From NCBI RefSeq assembly GCF_901000735.1, contig NC_081542.1:38498571-38562570 (forward strand): a DNA stretch of 64,000 nucleotides, read 5' to 3'. Positions within the stretch are counted from its first letter, which is position 1. Every line of letters starts with the position of its first letter. The stretch is from Corylus avellana. Taxonomy: Eukaryota > Streptophyta > Magnoliopsida > Fagales > Betulaceae. The notes under the pieces are model-generated. The model searched no databases and was not told where the DNA came from. It saw nothing but the letters and a program-made list of their open reading frames with translations. This document shows positions 22,234-35,000 of the stretch, one piece after another. The translations under genes and the position numbers were made by a program.

Positions 22234-25200
22234 ATGTACGTCGGTCTCACCTGTCCGTTGTTGAGTACCACACTTAACCCAAGTACCTCAACCAACATGC
22301 GTCCACCATGCATGGATAGAACTCTTTTCCTGTTCCTCCCTTTTGTGATGGTGTTTTTGGTTAGTTTAGCTACTGCAACGGTTCCCAACATTACCACAGA
22401 TCAATCAGCCCTTTTTGCCTTAAAAGGTAGTATTTCTTATGATCCTCACAATATTTTGACAAGCAATTGGTCTATTAATACCTCTGTTTGTAATTGGATT
22501 GGTATCACCTGTGGTTCTAAACATCACCGAGTCACAGCTTTGAACCTTTCTTATATGGGCCTTGCTGGCACCATTCCTCCACATATGGGAAATCTTTCAT
22601 TTCTTGTTAAACTAAGTGTCACAAACAACAGCTTTCATGGCTCTATACCCAACGAGCTGGCTCGACTTTACCTGTTGGAACTATTGGACTTTGGATTCAA
22701 TGACTTCAATGGAGAAATCCCATCATGGATGGGGTTGTTATCCAAACTTCAATATTTGTTTCTACATGGTAATGGTTTCAATGGTACTATCCCACCATCT
22801 TTATCCAACATATCTTCGTTGGAAATAATTGATCTCGGATATAACCAGCTTTCAGGCTTCATATCTTCATCCCTGTTCAACATATCGAGCTTGCAAAGAA
22901 TTTATCTTATAGAAAACACGCTTTCAGGTCCGTTGCCCTCCATTATCTTCAACATGCCTTCACTGCAAGTCATGGACCTCAAATTTAATATGTTTTCTGG
23001 TGGATTCTCAATGGACATGTTTGATCATCTTCCTAACTTACAGTGGCTTCGCTTGTCTCACAATAAGTTCTATGGCAAACTCCCATCCACTTTGTTCAAA
23101 TGCAAACAACTGCAGACTTTATTCTTGGAGGTTAATAATTTTACAGGAAGAGTATCTCCAGAAATTGGAAACTTAACCATGCTTGTAAATTTATCTCTTG
23201 GCAAAAACAACTTTCAAGGTATGTTTAATCTTGTTTTAGTTAATTATATGGAGTTTTGTGTTTGATGCAATACATTTTGCTTTCTCACTTGTATGTAGAA
23301 TTAGCTCTTTGAAGAATTGATTAACTTTTACAGTCCACTCACTTGTATATACAATTCCGACACAAACAGTTTGTAGCAAACTTTGACAAACCAGTCTCTA
23401 AGAATAACGTGTCATTTAAACATATGAGAAGCACATGCTTACCAATTAATGCTATTAAAAAAGCATGTGAGAAACACATTCTATTAAAAAAAAAATGTAC
23501 TTCTCACATGTTATAAAACACATAACATTTGTCTCAAAGGAATAGCTCAATCGGCTGTGGACCACGCCTAATGAAGCGGAGGTCACTAGTTCGAATCTCC
23601 TTTCCCCCTTCTCATTTCCCTTGTGTGGACATGTCAAAAAAAAAAAATAATAAAAGACACACACACACACAACATTCCTAGAAACTAGTAGACAAACTTG
23701 TGTACAATTCATTAAAAGCACATTATTTTTCTGAATAATAATACATAATCGTTCATATTGTGACAGGTGAAATTCCAAGGGAAATTGGTAATTTACAAAA
23801 CCTAGAGCTATTCAATATCGAGAACAACAACTTTGCTGGCCCAATTCCATTTGAAATCTTCAATATCTCTACACTACAAGTCATTGCAATAACTTTGAAT
23901 AACCTCTCAGGCCATCTTCCATCAAATATAGACCTCTTCCTTCCAAATCTTCAAAAGCTGTTTCTTGGGGGAAATGAATTGAGTGGAACAGTTCCCAGCT
24001 CTATTTCCAATGTTTCACAACTCACTGACGTAGAATTGGTTCAAAACTCATTCTCAGGCTTAATTCCTAAATCACTTGGGAATTTAAGGCTCCTCGAGAG
24101 ACTTAACATAGGAGAAAATAATTTGACTGTCGGATCTCTAGAATTGAGCTTTTTGATCTCTTCTTTGTCGAATTGCATATATCTCAAAGCATTAATTTTA
24201 TCAGACAATCCACTGAATGACAACATGCCTAGTTCTGTTGGAAATCTCTCTACTTCTCTTCCAAGATTTTCGATGTTTAATTGCAATATTAAGGGCAGCA
24301 TTCCTAGTGATATTGGCAATTTAAGTAGCTTGATAGCTTTGAACCTACGAACAAATGAATTGGCTGGACCAATTCCAACTACAGTGGGAAGGTTGCACAT
24401 GCTTGAAGGTTTGTTCCTTGAAAGTAATAGACTAGAAGGTCCCATCCCATCTGATCTTTGTCGTTTAGAGAGCTTGGTTGAATTAAACTTAACTGGTAAT
24501 GAGCTTTCAGGACATATTCCTACATGCATGGATAATCTAACTTCTCTAAGACATCTCGACTTAGGCTTCAACCGATTAACTTCTATTGTTCCCATGAGCT
24601 TGTGGAGTCTAACATACCTCTTGGAGGTCAACCTGGCATCAAATTCTCTAAGTGGCTTTCTCACATCAATGAATATCGAAAATATGAAGGTCTTGATAAA
24701 ATTGGATTTCTCAAGAAATCAGTTGTCAGGTGGTATTCCAAGAACAATTAATGGCCTTAAGGATATAGTTCACCTCTCCTTTGCAAACAATCGATTAGAA
24801 GGCTCAATTCCTGAATCATTTGGTGAATTAGTAAGCTTGGAGTTCTTGGATCTTTCGAGTAATAATTTAACTGGAGAGATTCCAAAGTCCTTAGAAGTAC
24901 TTCAATATCTCAAATATTTGAACGTGTCTTTTAACATACTACAAGGAGAAATTCCTTCAGGAGGGCCATTTGTAAACTTCTCGGCTGCATCATTTATGTC
25001 AAACAAGGCACTTTGCGGTGCTCCCAGACTGCAAGTTCCCCCATGTAAAGAAGGTGCTCCTCGACCAAAAAAGGCTACAACAATGCGTGCACTAAAGTAT
25101 GTATTATTGGCAATTGGGGTAACAATACTTGTAGTGGCCTTTTTATTAGCTTGGATAAGATGTCAAAAAAGGAATGTCAAATTCCCAGTTGAGGAAGAGT

Positions 25201-26286
25201 CGTTACTTGCAACAACATGGAGAAGAATTTCTCACCAAGAACTTCTACAAGCAACAAAAGGATTCAATTCAAACAACTTAGTTGGTGAAGGGAGTTTTGG
25301 GTCCGTATACAAAGGAACGCTGTCAGATGGGATGAATGTTGCAATAAAAGTTTTAAACTTGAAAGTAGAAGGGGCGTTCAAGAGTTTTGATGCAGAGTGT
25401 GAAGTACTATGTAATATTCGTCATCGAAATCTAATCAAAATCATAAGTGTTTGCAGTTGCATCGACTTCAAAGCCCTTATATTGGAATACATACCTAATG
25501 GAAACCTAGATAAGTGGTTGTATTCTCACAACCACTATTTGAGTATCTTACAAAGGCTAAATATAATGATCGACGTAGCGTGGGCATTAGAATACCTTCA
25601 TTATGGTTATTTGACACCCATTGTTCATTGTGATTTGAAGCCTAACAATATCTTGTTGGATGAAGATATGGTTGCACATGTCACTGATTTTGGCACGGCC
25701 AAGCTCTTAGGGGATGGAGACTTGATGAAGAGAACTATGACTCTCGCTACCATTGGTTATATGGCACCAGGTGAGTTTTTAATTTTTATTGTACCTAGAC
25801 ACAAAATTATGGTCTTTTTGTAGAATGTTGTTCTTTAACATCTTACTCAAATAGTTAAGAAGAGAATACAGAATGGCATTTTTTTTGTATAAAAGCATAT
25901 TCTTATGACAAATTGTAATTTACATGTAGAGTATGGATTAGAAGGAATTGTTTCTACAAGAGGCGATGTGTATATATAGTTATGGTATTGTAATGATGGA
26001 AACATTCACAAGAAAGAAGCCCACAGATGACATGTTTGCTGGAGAAACAAGCTTGAAGCGTTGGGTAGAGGATTTGTTACCTCTTTCAGAAATTGATGTT
26101 GTCGATGCCAATTTGCGACAAACTGAAGGACATTCTGCTATCGCTATGGATTGTATATCATCCCTCATGCGATTAGCCTTGGAGTGTTGTGCAGAGTCAC
26201 CTGGACAGAGGATTGATATGAAAAAAGTTTCAGTCACACTCAACAAGATCAAATTGAAGCTTCTACAAGATGTGAAAGGAGTGTAA
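22234..26286 (+). pseudogene. LRR-XII receptor-like kinase copy C, kinase cut short by a premature stop
   Basis: The exon layout is that of copy B: 22234-23218, 23767-25770 and 25930-26286. Signal peptide, LRR N-cap, LRRs, transmembrane helix, GEGSFG, AIKVL, HCDLKPNN and DFGTAK are all intact. In exon 3 the string GTGTATATATAG has four extra bases compared with GTGTATAG in copy 0, so an in-frame TAG appears at 25977-25979, right after GDVY. The product would be 1012 residues and lack the last roughly 100 residues of the kinase, including the C-lobe helices. The old frame remains open to 26286 beyond the stop, so the break looks recent. The middle and end of exon 1 match copy B, while the start of exon 1, the introns and exon 2 match copy A. 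A working truncated or ligand-binding receptor cannot be excluded. Confidence 0.85.
23531..23657 (+). mobile_element. tRNA-derived SINE in intron 1 of copy C
   Basis: A-box-like TAGCTCAATCGGCTG and B-box-like AGTTCGAATCTCC lie about 45 bp apart; a poly-A-rich tail follows ATGTC. The flanks ACACATAACATT and ACACACAACATT form a 12-bp target duplication with one mismatch. Copy B has the uninterrupted empty site (ACACACAACATTCC near 13969). Confidence 0.85.
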
Positions 26287-27066
26287 CGCGAGAGCGTGAA
26301 GTTTGTTTACAGCTCTTTCATCGCCATGGTGGAGAGGGGATTGATTTGACCGGCCAACCAATCAATGGCGATGGAGAAAGATGTAGAAGCCGTGATGGTG
26401 AATGCCGAGCTCTTCTCATATTAGTTAGAGGGGTAATGAAGAACTTATAATGCGTTTGAGGTTCAATTTCGTAAGTTAAACTAAATTGTATCATAAAAAA
26501 TTTATAATTTTAAAGTACTTTTAAAAAATTACAAATTAAAAAAATTGTATTTTCAAATCATTTAAGAGAATTCTCTTATATGATTTGAAAATACAATTTT
26601 TTAGAAATATATTATTTTAATTGTAATTTTAAATATTAAATCACCATTTTATCAAATATTTCAACCAACTTTTAAAATTTACATTTTAAATTCACACGTT
26701 TTAAGCTTAAAAATATGAGTAATGTTACAAGTTATTTTATGATCAGTTTAGGATTGCGTTCGAGGGGCCTAAAAATACTTTAACTCTAAAAAAGTCCGTT
26801 TGAAAAAAAAAAAAAAAAAAAAGAAGGTATATGTTTGGTAAAAAAAGATTAAAAACACTTTTAATGGTCCAAAAAGCTTAAAAGGGTTTTTTGACTTAAA
26901 AGCTATATTTCTTAAACGCAAGTTCAAACAGGCTCTAGAACACTAGCAGCAAACTCCCTATAGCTCATTCTCTTCCCTATATTTAGGAAAAATCTCAAAA
27001 AAAAACCACCAAAAAACACCAACATTAGAAGTCCTAAATATAACCAACATCAAAAGGGCATCTTTA
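26287..27066. other. Spacer downstream of copy C with a decayed MITE
   Basis: No gene is seen. The flank after copy C is unlike the flanks of copies 0 and B, so the duplicated unit ends close to 26290. AT-rich inverted sequence (GAAAATACAATTTTTTA and its complement) lies at 26548-26605. Confidence 0.6.
26741..26934. mobile_element. Decayed Tourist/Harbinger-like MITE
   Basis: Same family as the element at 10471-10704: it shares ATTGCGTT near the left end, the inner GGGGCCTAAAAAT and TTGACTTAAAAGCT strings, and the right end CAAACAGGCTC. The ends have diverged and no clear target duplication remains. Confidence 0.7.
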
Positions 27067-28040
27067 GGGGGTGTTTGGCAAAGGTGTTGGGCCAGCCTAG
27101 ATACTGTAGATTTTTGATATATGTGTATTTAATAAAATAACTCTTAGTAGAATTACCATATTAGCCTTAACTTTTTTTCTTTTTGTTTTCCAGCCCTCTC
27201 GATTACCCTCCATCTCCCTCACTTTCTTTCCTCTCCCTGTCTTCTCACAGCCGTGAATTTCACATTCTCACTCTCTGCTCTCACAGCCTCTCGCCCTCTC
27301 CACACTCTCTCCGCTTGCTCTGTTCTATTTTTTTGTTCACCGCCTATTCTGTTTCTTGGGTATTTGAAAGAAGGTTTCCAAGCTCACAGCTATGAATTTC
27401 ACATTCTTTCACTGCCATTTCTTCAAAGGCCAGGACTACGAGGCACCTTTTCTTTTCCATTCTTTGTCTTTTCATTGAAATTTTTCTGTGTGTTGATTGT
27501 TGTGGCCGTGGGTTAGTTTTTCTGAGGTTTTGCAGAGGAGTTGTGATTCTTTGAATGATATTTTTGTGTTGTTGTTCTGCGATTATGGGTAATTCCATTT
27601 TTGTGCCTGGGATCTTTGGGTTTTTCTTGATTTTTGTTTCTCGATAAGTTTTACCTGGGCCAACATTTTCTTCTTTTTTGTACTCCCTGATTACTTTGAT
27701 GGACATGAAGCTAGCGCAGGGGGGACACCCAAAATATAAAACCCTAACTATTTGCCTAGAGAATCAGTGAAAAATGAATGAAACTACTTTAAAATCCTAC
27801 ACACAGCAGAAATAACCATAAAATCAGCTATAAAGGATCCAAAATCCCAATTTCCAAACATTTCCCTTCCCCGATTTTCTAGACAACCAAACAGGGAAAA
27901 AAACACAAAAAGTATCCAGAGAAAAATAAGGGCAATATGGTCAAAGAAGCTGAAATATTGATGTTAAAAGTTCAAAATTGGATGGTCAACTAGTCAAAAG
28001 GTGAACAGGGTCTAGGACAACCCTGTTGCCAAACGAAGCC
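27067..28040. mobile_element. Harbinger-like non-autonomous element of 974 bp
   Basis: The left end GGGGGTGTTTGGCAAAGGTG and right end (inverted) GGCTTCGTTTGGCAACAGG pair imperfectly. The 3-bp duplication TTA flanks it at 27064-27066 and 28041-28043. The interior has a pyrimidine-rich stretch (27180-27320) that looks like a plant 5' leader, with short open frames I do not recognise, so it may hold captured host sequence. No transposase is seen. Confidence 0.65.
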
Positions 28041-28285
28041 TTAGTGTTTCCCAATGTAGATGCACAATGCATTATTAAATTATAAAAAAACGATTCTCTC
28101 CTCTTTCCTTCACATGTTCCAACAATTCTCTCATTTCTCATTGGTTGCAATGATAAAAAGAAATAGAATTTAATTCATATAGGAAAAAATAAAGGAATTT
28201 ATTGTGAAGTGTTTTTTTATAAGGAATAAAAAAGTAGTTTTATTTCCTAAATTGAGGGAAAATGATTAGGAAACTGGTGTTAGTG

Positions 28286-28440
28286 CTCTTAGAGTCATCC
28301 TAAAGTCTTTCTAATTGTGATATGGCTTTTAAAATTACCGTTGAATTTGAGATATAATGTATTAATCTTTGATCTATTGGTAATTTTAAAAGTCACATTA
28401 CATTTAGACTGACTCTAAGAGAACTCTATACTTATAGCAT
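28286..28440. mobile_element. Fold-back MITE related to the 8338 element
   Basis: Inverted arms contain GTGATATGGCTTTTAAAATT and its near complement AATTTTAAAAGTCACATTAC, plus outer TTAGAGTCATCCTAAAG and its diverged inverse. The length is about 155 bp. Confidence 0.6.
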
Positions 28441-29091
28441 TACTCTAAAAATATTAGACCGTAAATGTACGTTATACGGTTGGTTCGAAGGACCCGCCAA
28501 TACCAAATCACAAAACTTTCCTGGCATTTTCTTGAATTTCCTTCTTTTTTGCCCCTGTTCATATATTTGGATTTAACAAATGGAAACCCAGAAAAGTACA
28601 AAACCGACGTTTGTTCTGGTTGGTGACCAGAAGCTGTTCCAGGTGACAGGTGTGATCCTTGTTTCAAAAGGTTAGTTCCAAAAGTATCGTTGGTTTTTCG
28701 TTCGCTTCTCGCTTTGTTTTCACTCATCTATTTATGTATATCACTACACCAACTTCTTAGCTTCGCTTTGAATTCATTCTTGTGTGTTCTTAATTTATAA
28801 ATTTTCTTTCGTTTTCCTGATGTTGGTATGTGCCACCAAACCCTGAATTCGGCTCATAGAGTCCAATGCGTTGGTGGGTCGGTTTCAGAAAAAGAAAGAG
28901 AAAGGACTCAGAGCAATAGAAGGTGTTACTGGCTTAAGGTTCTCCTTCTAATCTTTGTTTTAAAGGTGCGTATCTTTTATAGGATTAATTAATGGCCAAA
29001 TTTTCTTTATCATGTTGGGAAAAGAGATGGTGGTTGTGGTTTTGTCTTAAAATTTCGGATACTTGAAGCTTTGCCGAGAGATAATGGTCTA
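28441..29091 (+). promoter_or_regulatory. Upstream and 5' leader region of the O-fucosyltransferase gene
   Basis: No other gene is visible. A leader intron is possible (AAAGGTGCGTATC near 28963-28975 looks like a donor), but I cannot fix its acceptor. The coding ATG at 29092 follows an out-of-frame ATG at 29084. Confidence 0.4.
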
Positions 29092-32000
29092 ATGGGGAAG
29101 CAAGGTTCCCCAAGAAGTCCGCGTCCTGGAGTTCAGAATGTTGACTTGTCATTAGGGATGAAGGAATTTCAGTGTAGATGTCAAGAAACTTTACCGGGTA
29201 GTGATCCCTCTATAGGAAGGAGAATGTCATGGGGTGATAAAAACTGGAATCCCAAAACTGTATTACTTCATGGGTTGAAGAATGATTCTGCAAAATATAG
29301 TGCTTTTAAGGGAGTCTATGTAGGGAAAAGGCATCTGTGGGTTCGTAAATACGTGAGGTCAATTGCTTTTATGTTCGGGTTGATGGGTTTCTTTCTCCTG
29401 TTTGATTCTCTCTTGGTGTCCATTTTTGATTTGAGAAACCTTCAGCATCATTCAACCCAAATAAAATCAAGTGGGCTTAAGGTAAATGTTTCCTGAAGCA
29501 ATACTAAGTTGGAACTCAAGAAATAGGTGTTTTCATTGGCCACAATGTATCTATCTGAGTTTAGGTGACACTCATCATAATTTATCCTGATTGGTGCCTA
29601 TTGGAGAATCTCACTTTTTTTTTTTTCATTGTTATTCTGAATCCATTTTAGGTTACTCAGTCAAGTTTCTAATTCTTTTGTGTATGTACTCTCCTGTTGG
29701 TGAATGTTCCATTCATATGTAATTTAGCATCATTTTATAACTGAAATTCTGCAGCAGGTGATCTGTGTACATTATTGATGGATTTCTTATTGTGTTTATA
29801 ACTGAAGTCCACTAATGTAACACCTACCCTTTTGTTGCCGAGTTGGTGTGGGATGAAAGAATCAAAACTGATCTTTGCATGTCTGCGTCTGCGGATTTAC
29901 TCTGCAGGTTCAAGATTTTAGCTGCTAGTTGTCGTGGGGATTTGCATTTTGGGTGTGCTTTATGTGAATCATCTAGTTTGTAAAGTTTCTTTAGTCCTTC
30001 GGCAAGATTTTTCTCTACCAAATGTGCAAGTTGTAAATAATCAATTCTAAAATTAGGATGATATTCTTAATTCATTCTACATAATATCTGCTGCATCTAT
30101 TTTCCATAGGAGGACGATAGAGGTGCCTTCATCAATGAAGAAAAATCATCAGTACAGATGTATGACCGGCTACACAATTTGGCATCCAGTGCTCTTGCAG
30201 AGGTTAGCCGCTAACTTTTATGTTTGGTACAGATTTTCTGATTAGCTTGTCAAATTAGGTTGATTGAATTTCTTTTATCCAAATATCTGTGATCTTAATT
30301 ATGATTTAGAAAGAGTTTAAGCAACGGTCGTCAAGGTTATGGGAGGAGCCATATCGGCAGGCATCTGCATGGAAACCATGTGCAGGCAGAAAGGTTCCAA
30401 CAAATCTAGGTATTTGATCTTTCATCCACTTTGATTGGTGTGTTTTGTAAAATTATCTTTTAAATGCTACATAAGCAGTGATCATATTGTCCTATAAATT
30501 TCATATGATAGCTAGTTTCTTTTTATTAGGTCAAATGATAGTTACTATAATTGAATTCTTGATTGCATATGTTACTCTGAAATTTATCATGTGTTTGGAC
30601 AGGGAAATTTGACAAAAATAATGGCTACATATTAATCAGTGCAAATGGTGGGCTCAATCAACAACGAGTTGCTGTAAGTACCTTAGCTGCCTTGAGTTCA
30701 TAAGTATCCTTACACAACAATAGTCTGATTGCTGGATAAATATTTGGTGTTGGAAAAATAAAGTAGCCTAGGAAAACCTTGCTATTCCACCTAGTGGGAA
30801 AAGGAAATACTAAGGACACCTCCAACCTTGTTCATTACAGAACTCTTTGTCAAAGACTCTTACCCCATACAATGGCCATGGATCCTACATGCTTGTTGAG
30901 AATGAGGGCTTTGAATAGGAGGGGAAAGCTTCTACCCAATCGTCATTATCCAATACTTGTTAAAGAAGAGATGTTTATATAGTTGAAGCTGTAGAGTCGT
31001 TTATGGAGCAAGGAGTAATTATGTTGAACTGTTTTAGTCTAAGCTTATTGTGTGTTTACTAGTATCACCTATGCTAATTTTTCTAGCAACTGATATGGGT
31101 TTTCTTTGAGCTCTCTCAAGAAATGGGTTCCTGATGTCAAAACATGAATCTATAGGTTTCATCCATTGTAGAGGAGAACCGAGAACGTCCCCAGAAGTTT
31201 GAGTTATGAAAAACCTTCAGGATGTTTATGTAAACATAGTGCTTAATATAAACTCGAGGCCAAGTGTTTAAGATTAGACTATGTCTTACTATTTCCATCA
31301 TGTACATTTAATTGGGTACTTCAGTTGTCATCAGAATATGAATTCTAATAAGATCAACTTGAAAATAAGTGTAGCACACTTTGACAATGTCAGATTTGTG
31401 TTTCTTTTTAGTTTTAGATCTTTTATTTCAATTAATGCTAGTTTCTTTGCTGATGTGTTTTGGTGGAGCTTACTTTGTCATCTCTTCTTGTGATCTTTTC
31501 GTCAGTTTCCTCCTCCACTAGTCAAACTGACTAAGCTATTGTTAATGCTCACAGATTTGCAATGCTGTTGCTGTGGCATCTCTTCTTAATGCAACTCTGG
31601 TTCTTCCACAATTTCTATATAGTAACGTCTGGAATGATCCCAGGTTTGAGATCATATCTGAGATTATTTATGAAAATAGTTTGTTTCAGATTGTTTACTT
31701 GTACACACCATCTGTATTGCTTTGCTGTAGATTTGTGGGTCAATGTTGGTCTAGCATTCTAAAAAATCAACTAAACTAGTTTTGTTGGTTGTATGGTTTG
31801 CTTCATGAAAATGCTCTTCCTCTGTGATTTTTTTTTCCTGCTATCTAATTTACATTGATTTTTTTAGTGCTAATCCTCCGTTCAGCCTTTGTTATCTTAT
31901 TATAAGTCATCACTCCAATTAATTCCTGTTAACTTTAAAGGGAGGCTCCCTAGGGCCAAGTGCTTACTTCAGTTACTGCCATGTATGTTGTGAACAACAG

Positions 32001-35000
32001 TTCTCTGTTACTTGAATACCTCCATAGTTTTACTTTGGTTATCATAACTACAGGACAGTGGGATGGGGATGGAGCTTCAGTGTTTAGTTAAACCAAGCAG
32101 TTTAGTCATTTTCGGTTTTTGAACCAACTGATACAATGCTACTTATAGTTATCATTATCCTTTATCCCAAATATTGTTTGTCAAAACCATAGTGTTCTTC
32201 TCTTCAAAAGCCCCCTATGTCTGGGAGCAATATTGGTCCTCTATAGCGTCTCATCCTCTGATAAGTTAATGCATCTTAAGCCACAAAATAAAATAACAAT
32301 AAAAAGTTGCTTTTTAAGCTTGGAAGTCACTACCACCCTCTGTGAACTGAGGATGGAGTTGATGATGTCACAAAAGGAGAAATCAAATTATATATTTATT
32401 TCTTTTTCTCGCCTATAAATAATTTGCATTATATGGATATCTTTTAGCTTAAATGAACAATAGCTTCTGAGTATCTGAATGACATAAACCAAAGAACGAC
32501 ATATTCGAACTATAATGAACTGTATACTCATTCCTAGAACTTTTGGTTGATTAGTTGATAGGTCTTTCATGATATCTCTGATTCAATTAAAATTCCTAAT
32601 CCAATTACTGGTTATTTGTAAATTTTTAATTTTGGTGCAAGTGCCCCAGTTGTTGATGACACATTTAGTTTGACAAAAATGCAGCCAGTTTGGTGATATT
32701 TACCAAGAGGAGTATTTTATGAATATCTTGAAGGGTGAAATCAATGTTGTCAACGAACTCCCTCCTCATCTGAGATCACTTGACATTGAAGCAATAGGTA
32801 GTCTGGTATGTCATCGTCTTAATTTGGATAAAATACTATAAGAATAAGTTTCACTTATTTTTTGAGAGCATCTTAAAGCTCTAACCTTGCTTCTCAGATT
32901 ACTGATGCAGATCTTGTGAAGGAGGCAAAGCCTATTGATTACATCAGACATATACTTCCCCTCCTAGTACGAAATGGAGTTGTTCACTTCCTTGGATTTG
33001 GAAATCGACTAGGTTTTGATCCATTGCCTTCTAACCTTCAGGTTATAAAACTTCCCTTAAAGCCTAAAGGTTGAATATTTCACAGTTTATATTAGTGCAA
33101 TGAAAGCTAAACCTGCTACTTTTACCAGCTGACAAATCCACATCCTAAATGTGTTCTTATTGAATACAGTAATATCCTCTTGAGCACTTGATTGGGTGTT
33201 GATTGAAGTCTATTTTATGCCATGTCAACTCTTTTATGTCCTCTCAGAGAAAAAAAAAAAGAAAAAAGAAAGAAAAACTCAGAAAAAAACTCTTTTATGC
33301 TCTCTAGGTGAACTTTGTTCTTAATTGCTTAGTGCCCTAATTTTAAAATGTTCTTATGTCATCCAAAATTTTTTTTTGTCTATGCATATATTAATCATAA
33401 TATAGTTCAGAAGCAGCTTTCACTTCAATATGCTTCACTGTTTTTTCTTCACTCCATTCCTAATTCACCCAGATTATATTTAATATCTTGTACTAGTCCT
33501 GCATAGTTATCTAGTATATGTCAAGGTCGGATAACTCTCATGCATACTCGCAATGCCTTTACCATTCAGTTAAATATTCTTGACATTGTGGCAGAGATTA
33601 AGATGCAAATGTAACTTCCACGCTTTGAAGTTTGTGCCAAAAATCCAACAAGTTGGATCATTATTGGTTAGAAGGATAAGAAACTATGGTGCTGCACGAA
33701 GTATGTTGGACAAACAATTGCTTGGAAACTTCATGCTTGACAATCCCTCGAACAATCATGATGCTGCTAAAGGCCCATCCAAATACCTTGCTTTACATTT
33801 GAGATTTGAAGTGGATATGGTGGCCTACTCCATGTGTGAATTTGGAGGTGGAGAAAATGAGAGAAAGGAACTTCAAGCCTATAGAGAAATCCATTTTCCT
33901 CTGCTTATTGAGCGATTAAAGAACTCAAGGTATGGCTCTTAAGGTTTTTCAAGCTATGCTTTTCTCTAGTATTGTTTTTATTGAACATCTTTTAGTTGAC
34001 CGATCTATCTCCACCATATTGATGTTTGCAGCCCTATTTCTCCAGCAGAGTTAAGAAAATTGGGAAGATGTCCATTGACACCAGAAGAAGCGGCCCTTGT
34101 TCTAGCTGGACTTGGTTTTAAGCGTGGAACCTACTTTTATTTGGCTGGTTTTCAAATTTATGGAGGAAAATCCCGGATGGATTCATTCACCAGCCTCTAT
34201 CCCAACTTGGTCACAAAGGAAACCCTCCTCACTCCTGATGAACTTGCACCTTTTAGAAATTTCTCTTCTCAGGTAAATGAGTTGTAGCTTTTTCATTTTA
34301 ACACATCACATTATCTTACAATGAATCAAACTTTATTTTAGATTTCTCTGTATCTGACAGTTCTCTTGCCAACATTCATTTGATTATGAACTCGTGGTGT
34401 GGGTATTTTAAACCAGTGTCTAGGTTCATTTGATCTCCACTCAGCAATTAGAGAAAATCATATAAGGAAAACTGCATAATTAAAGAGGGATGTCTTAAGC
34501 AAATTTCAGTTTTTTATGTTCCTTCTCATTTTTACATCACTGAAAGAGTGTTTGCTGGATTTCAGAGTTCTAAAATTTTGGTACATTTTCATCTTATCCA
34601 CTAAATAATTACTGTTGCAAACTAGAGTACTTCTATTCTACAAACATTATTGATGTTCAACATGCGTGCCCTTATGTTATATGGCATAAATCAAACAAAT
34701 CTACCCTAAGATGGGTGCCTATGTTATATGCAATGGAAACGATTTGCAATGAATTTCCTCACTTAAGATTATGTACTTCTAATTCCAAAGACAATTGCAT
34801 AAATTGTCATAACACAATTTAGGGCCAATTTTCACTATTAAAAAGTAATGTTATTTATTAGACTGCTATGTAACTACCATACAACTGAGATGACGTGACA
34901 ATGAAAATTAGTCTTTTTTATTCTTTTACAAGTGTTGATTTTAACTGCCATGTCATCAAGTTATATGATAATCGTAGAACAGTCTACTAAATAACGTTAC

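Noticed and set aside
23531..23600. tRNA gene
   Set aside because: A-box and B-box-like strings are present, but there is no acceptor stem pairing, and target duplications and an A-tail flank it. It is a SINE.
24041..24664. Long antisense frame opposite the LRR exon of copy C
   Set aside because: Antisense open frames are expected opposite repetitive LRR codons. Similar ones lie opposite A and B, and none has a domain.
25948..26286. Separate small gene after copy C
   Set aside because: It is the original frame of kinase exon 3 beyond the premature stop; its first residues are out-of-frame translation.
30779..30982. Additional exon of the O-fucosyltransferase gene in intron 4
   Set aside because: The frame has no family similarity, and exon 4 joins exon 5 in frame with the conserved NQQRVAICNAV motif, so no exon is missing.
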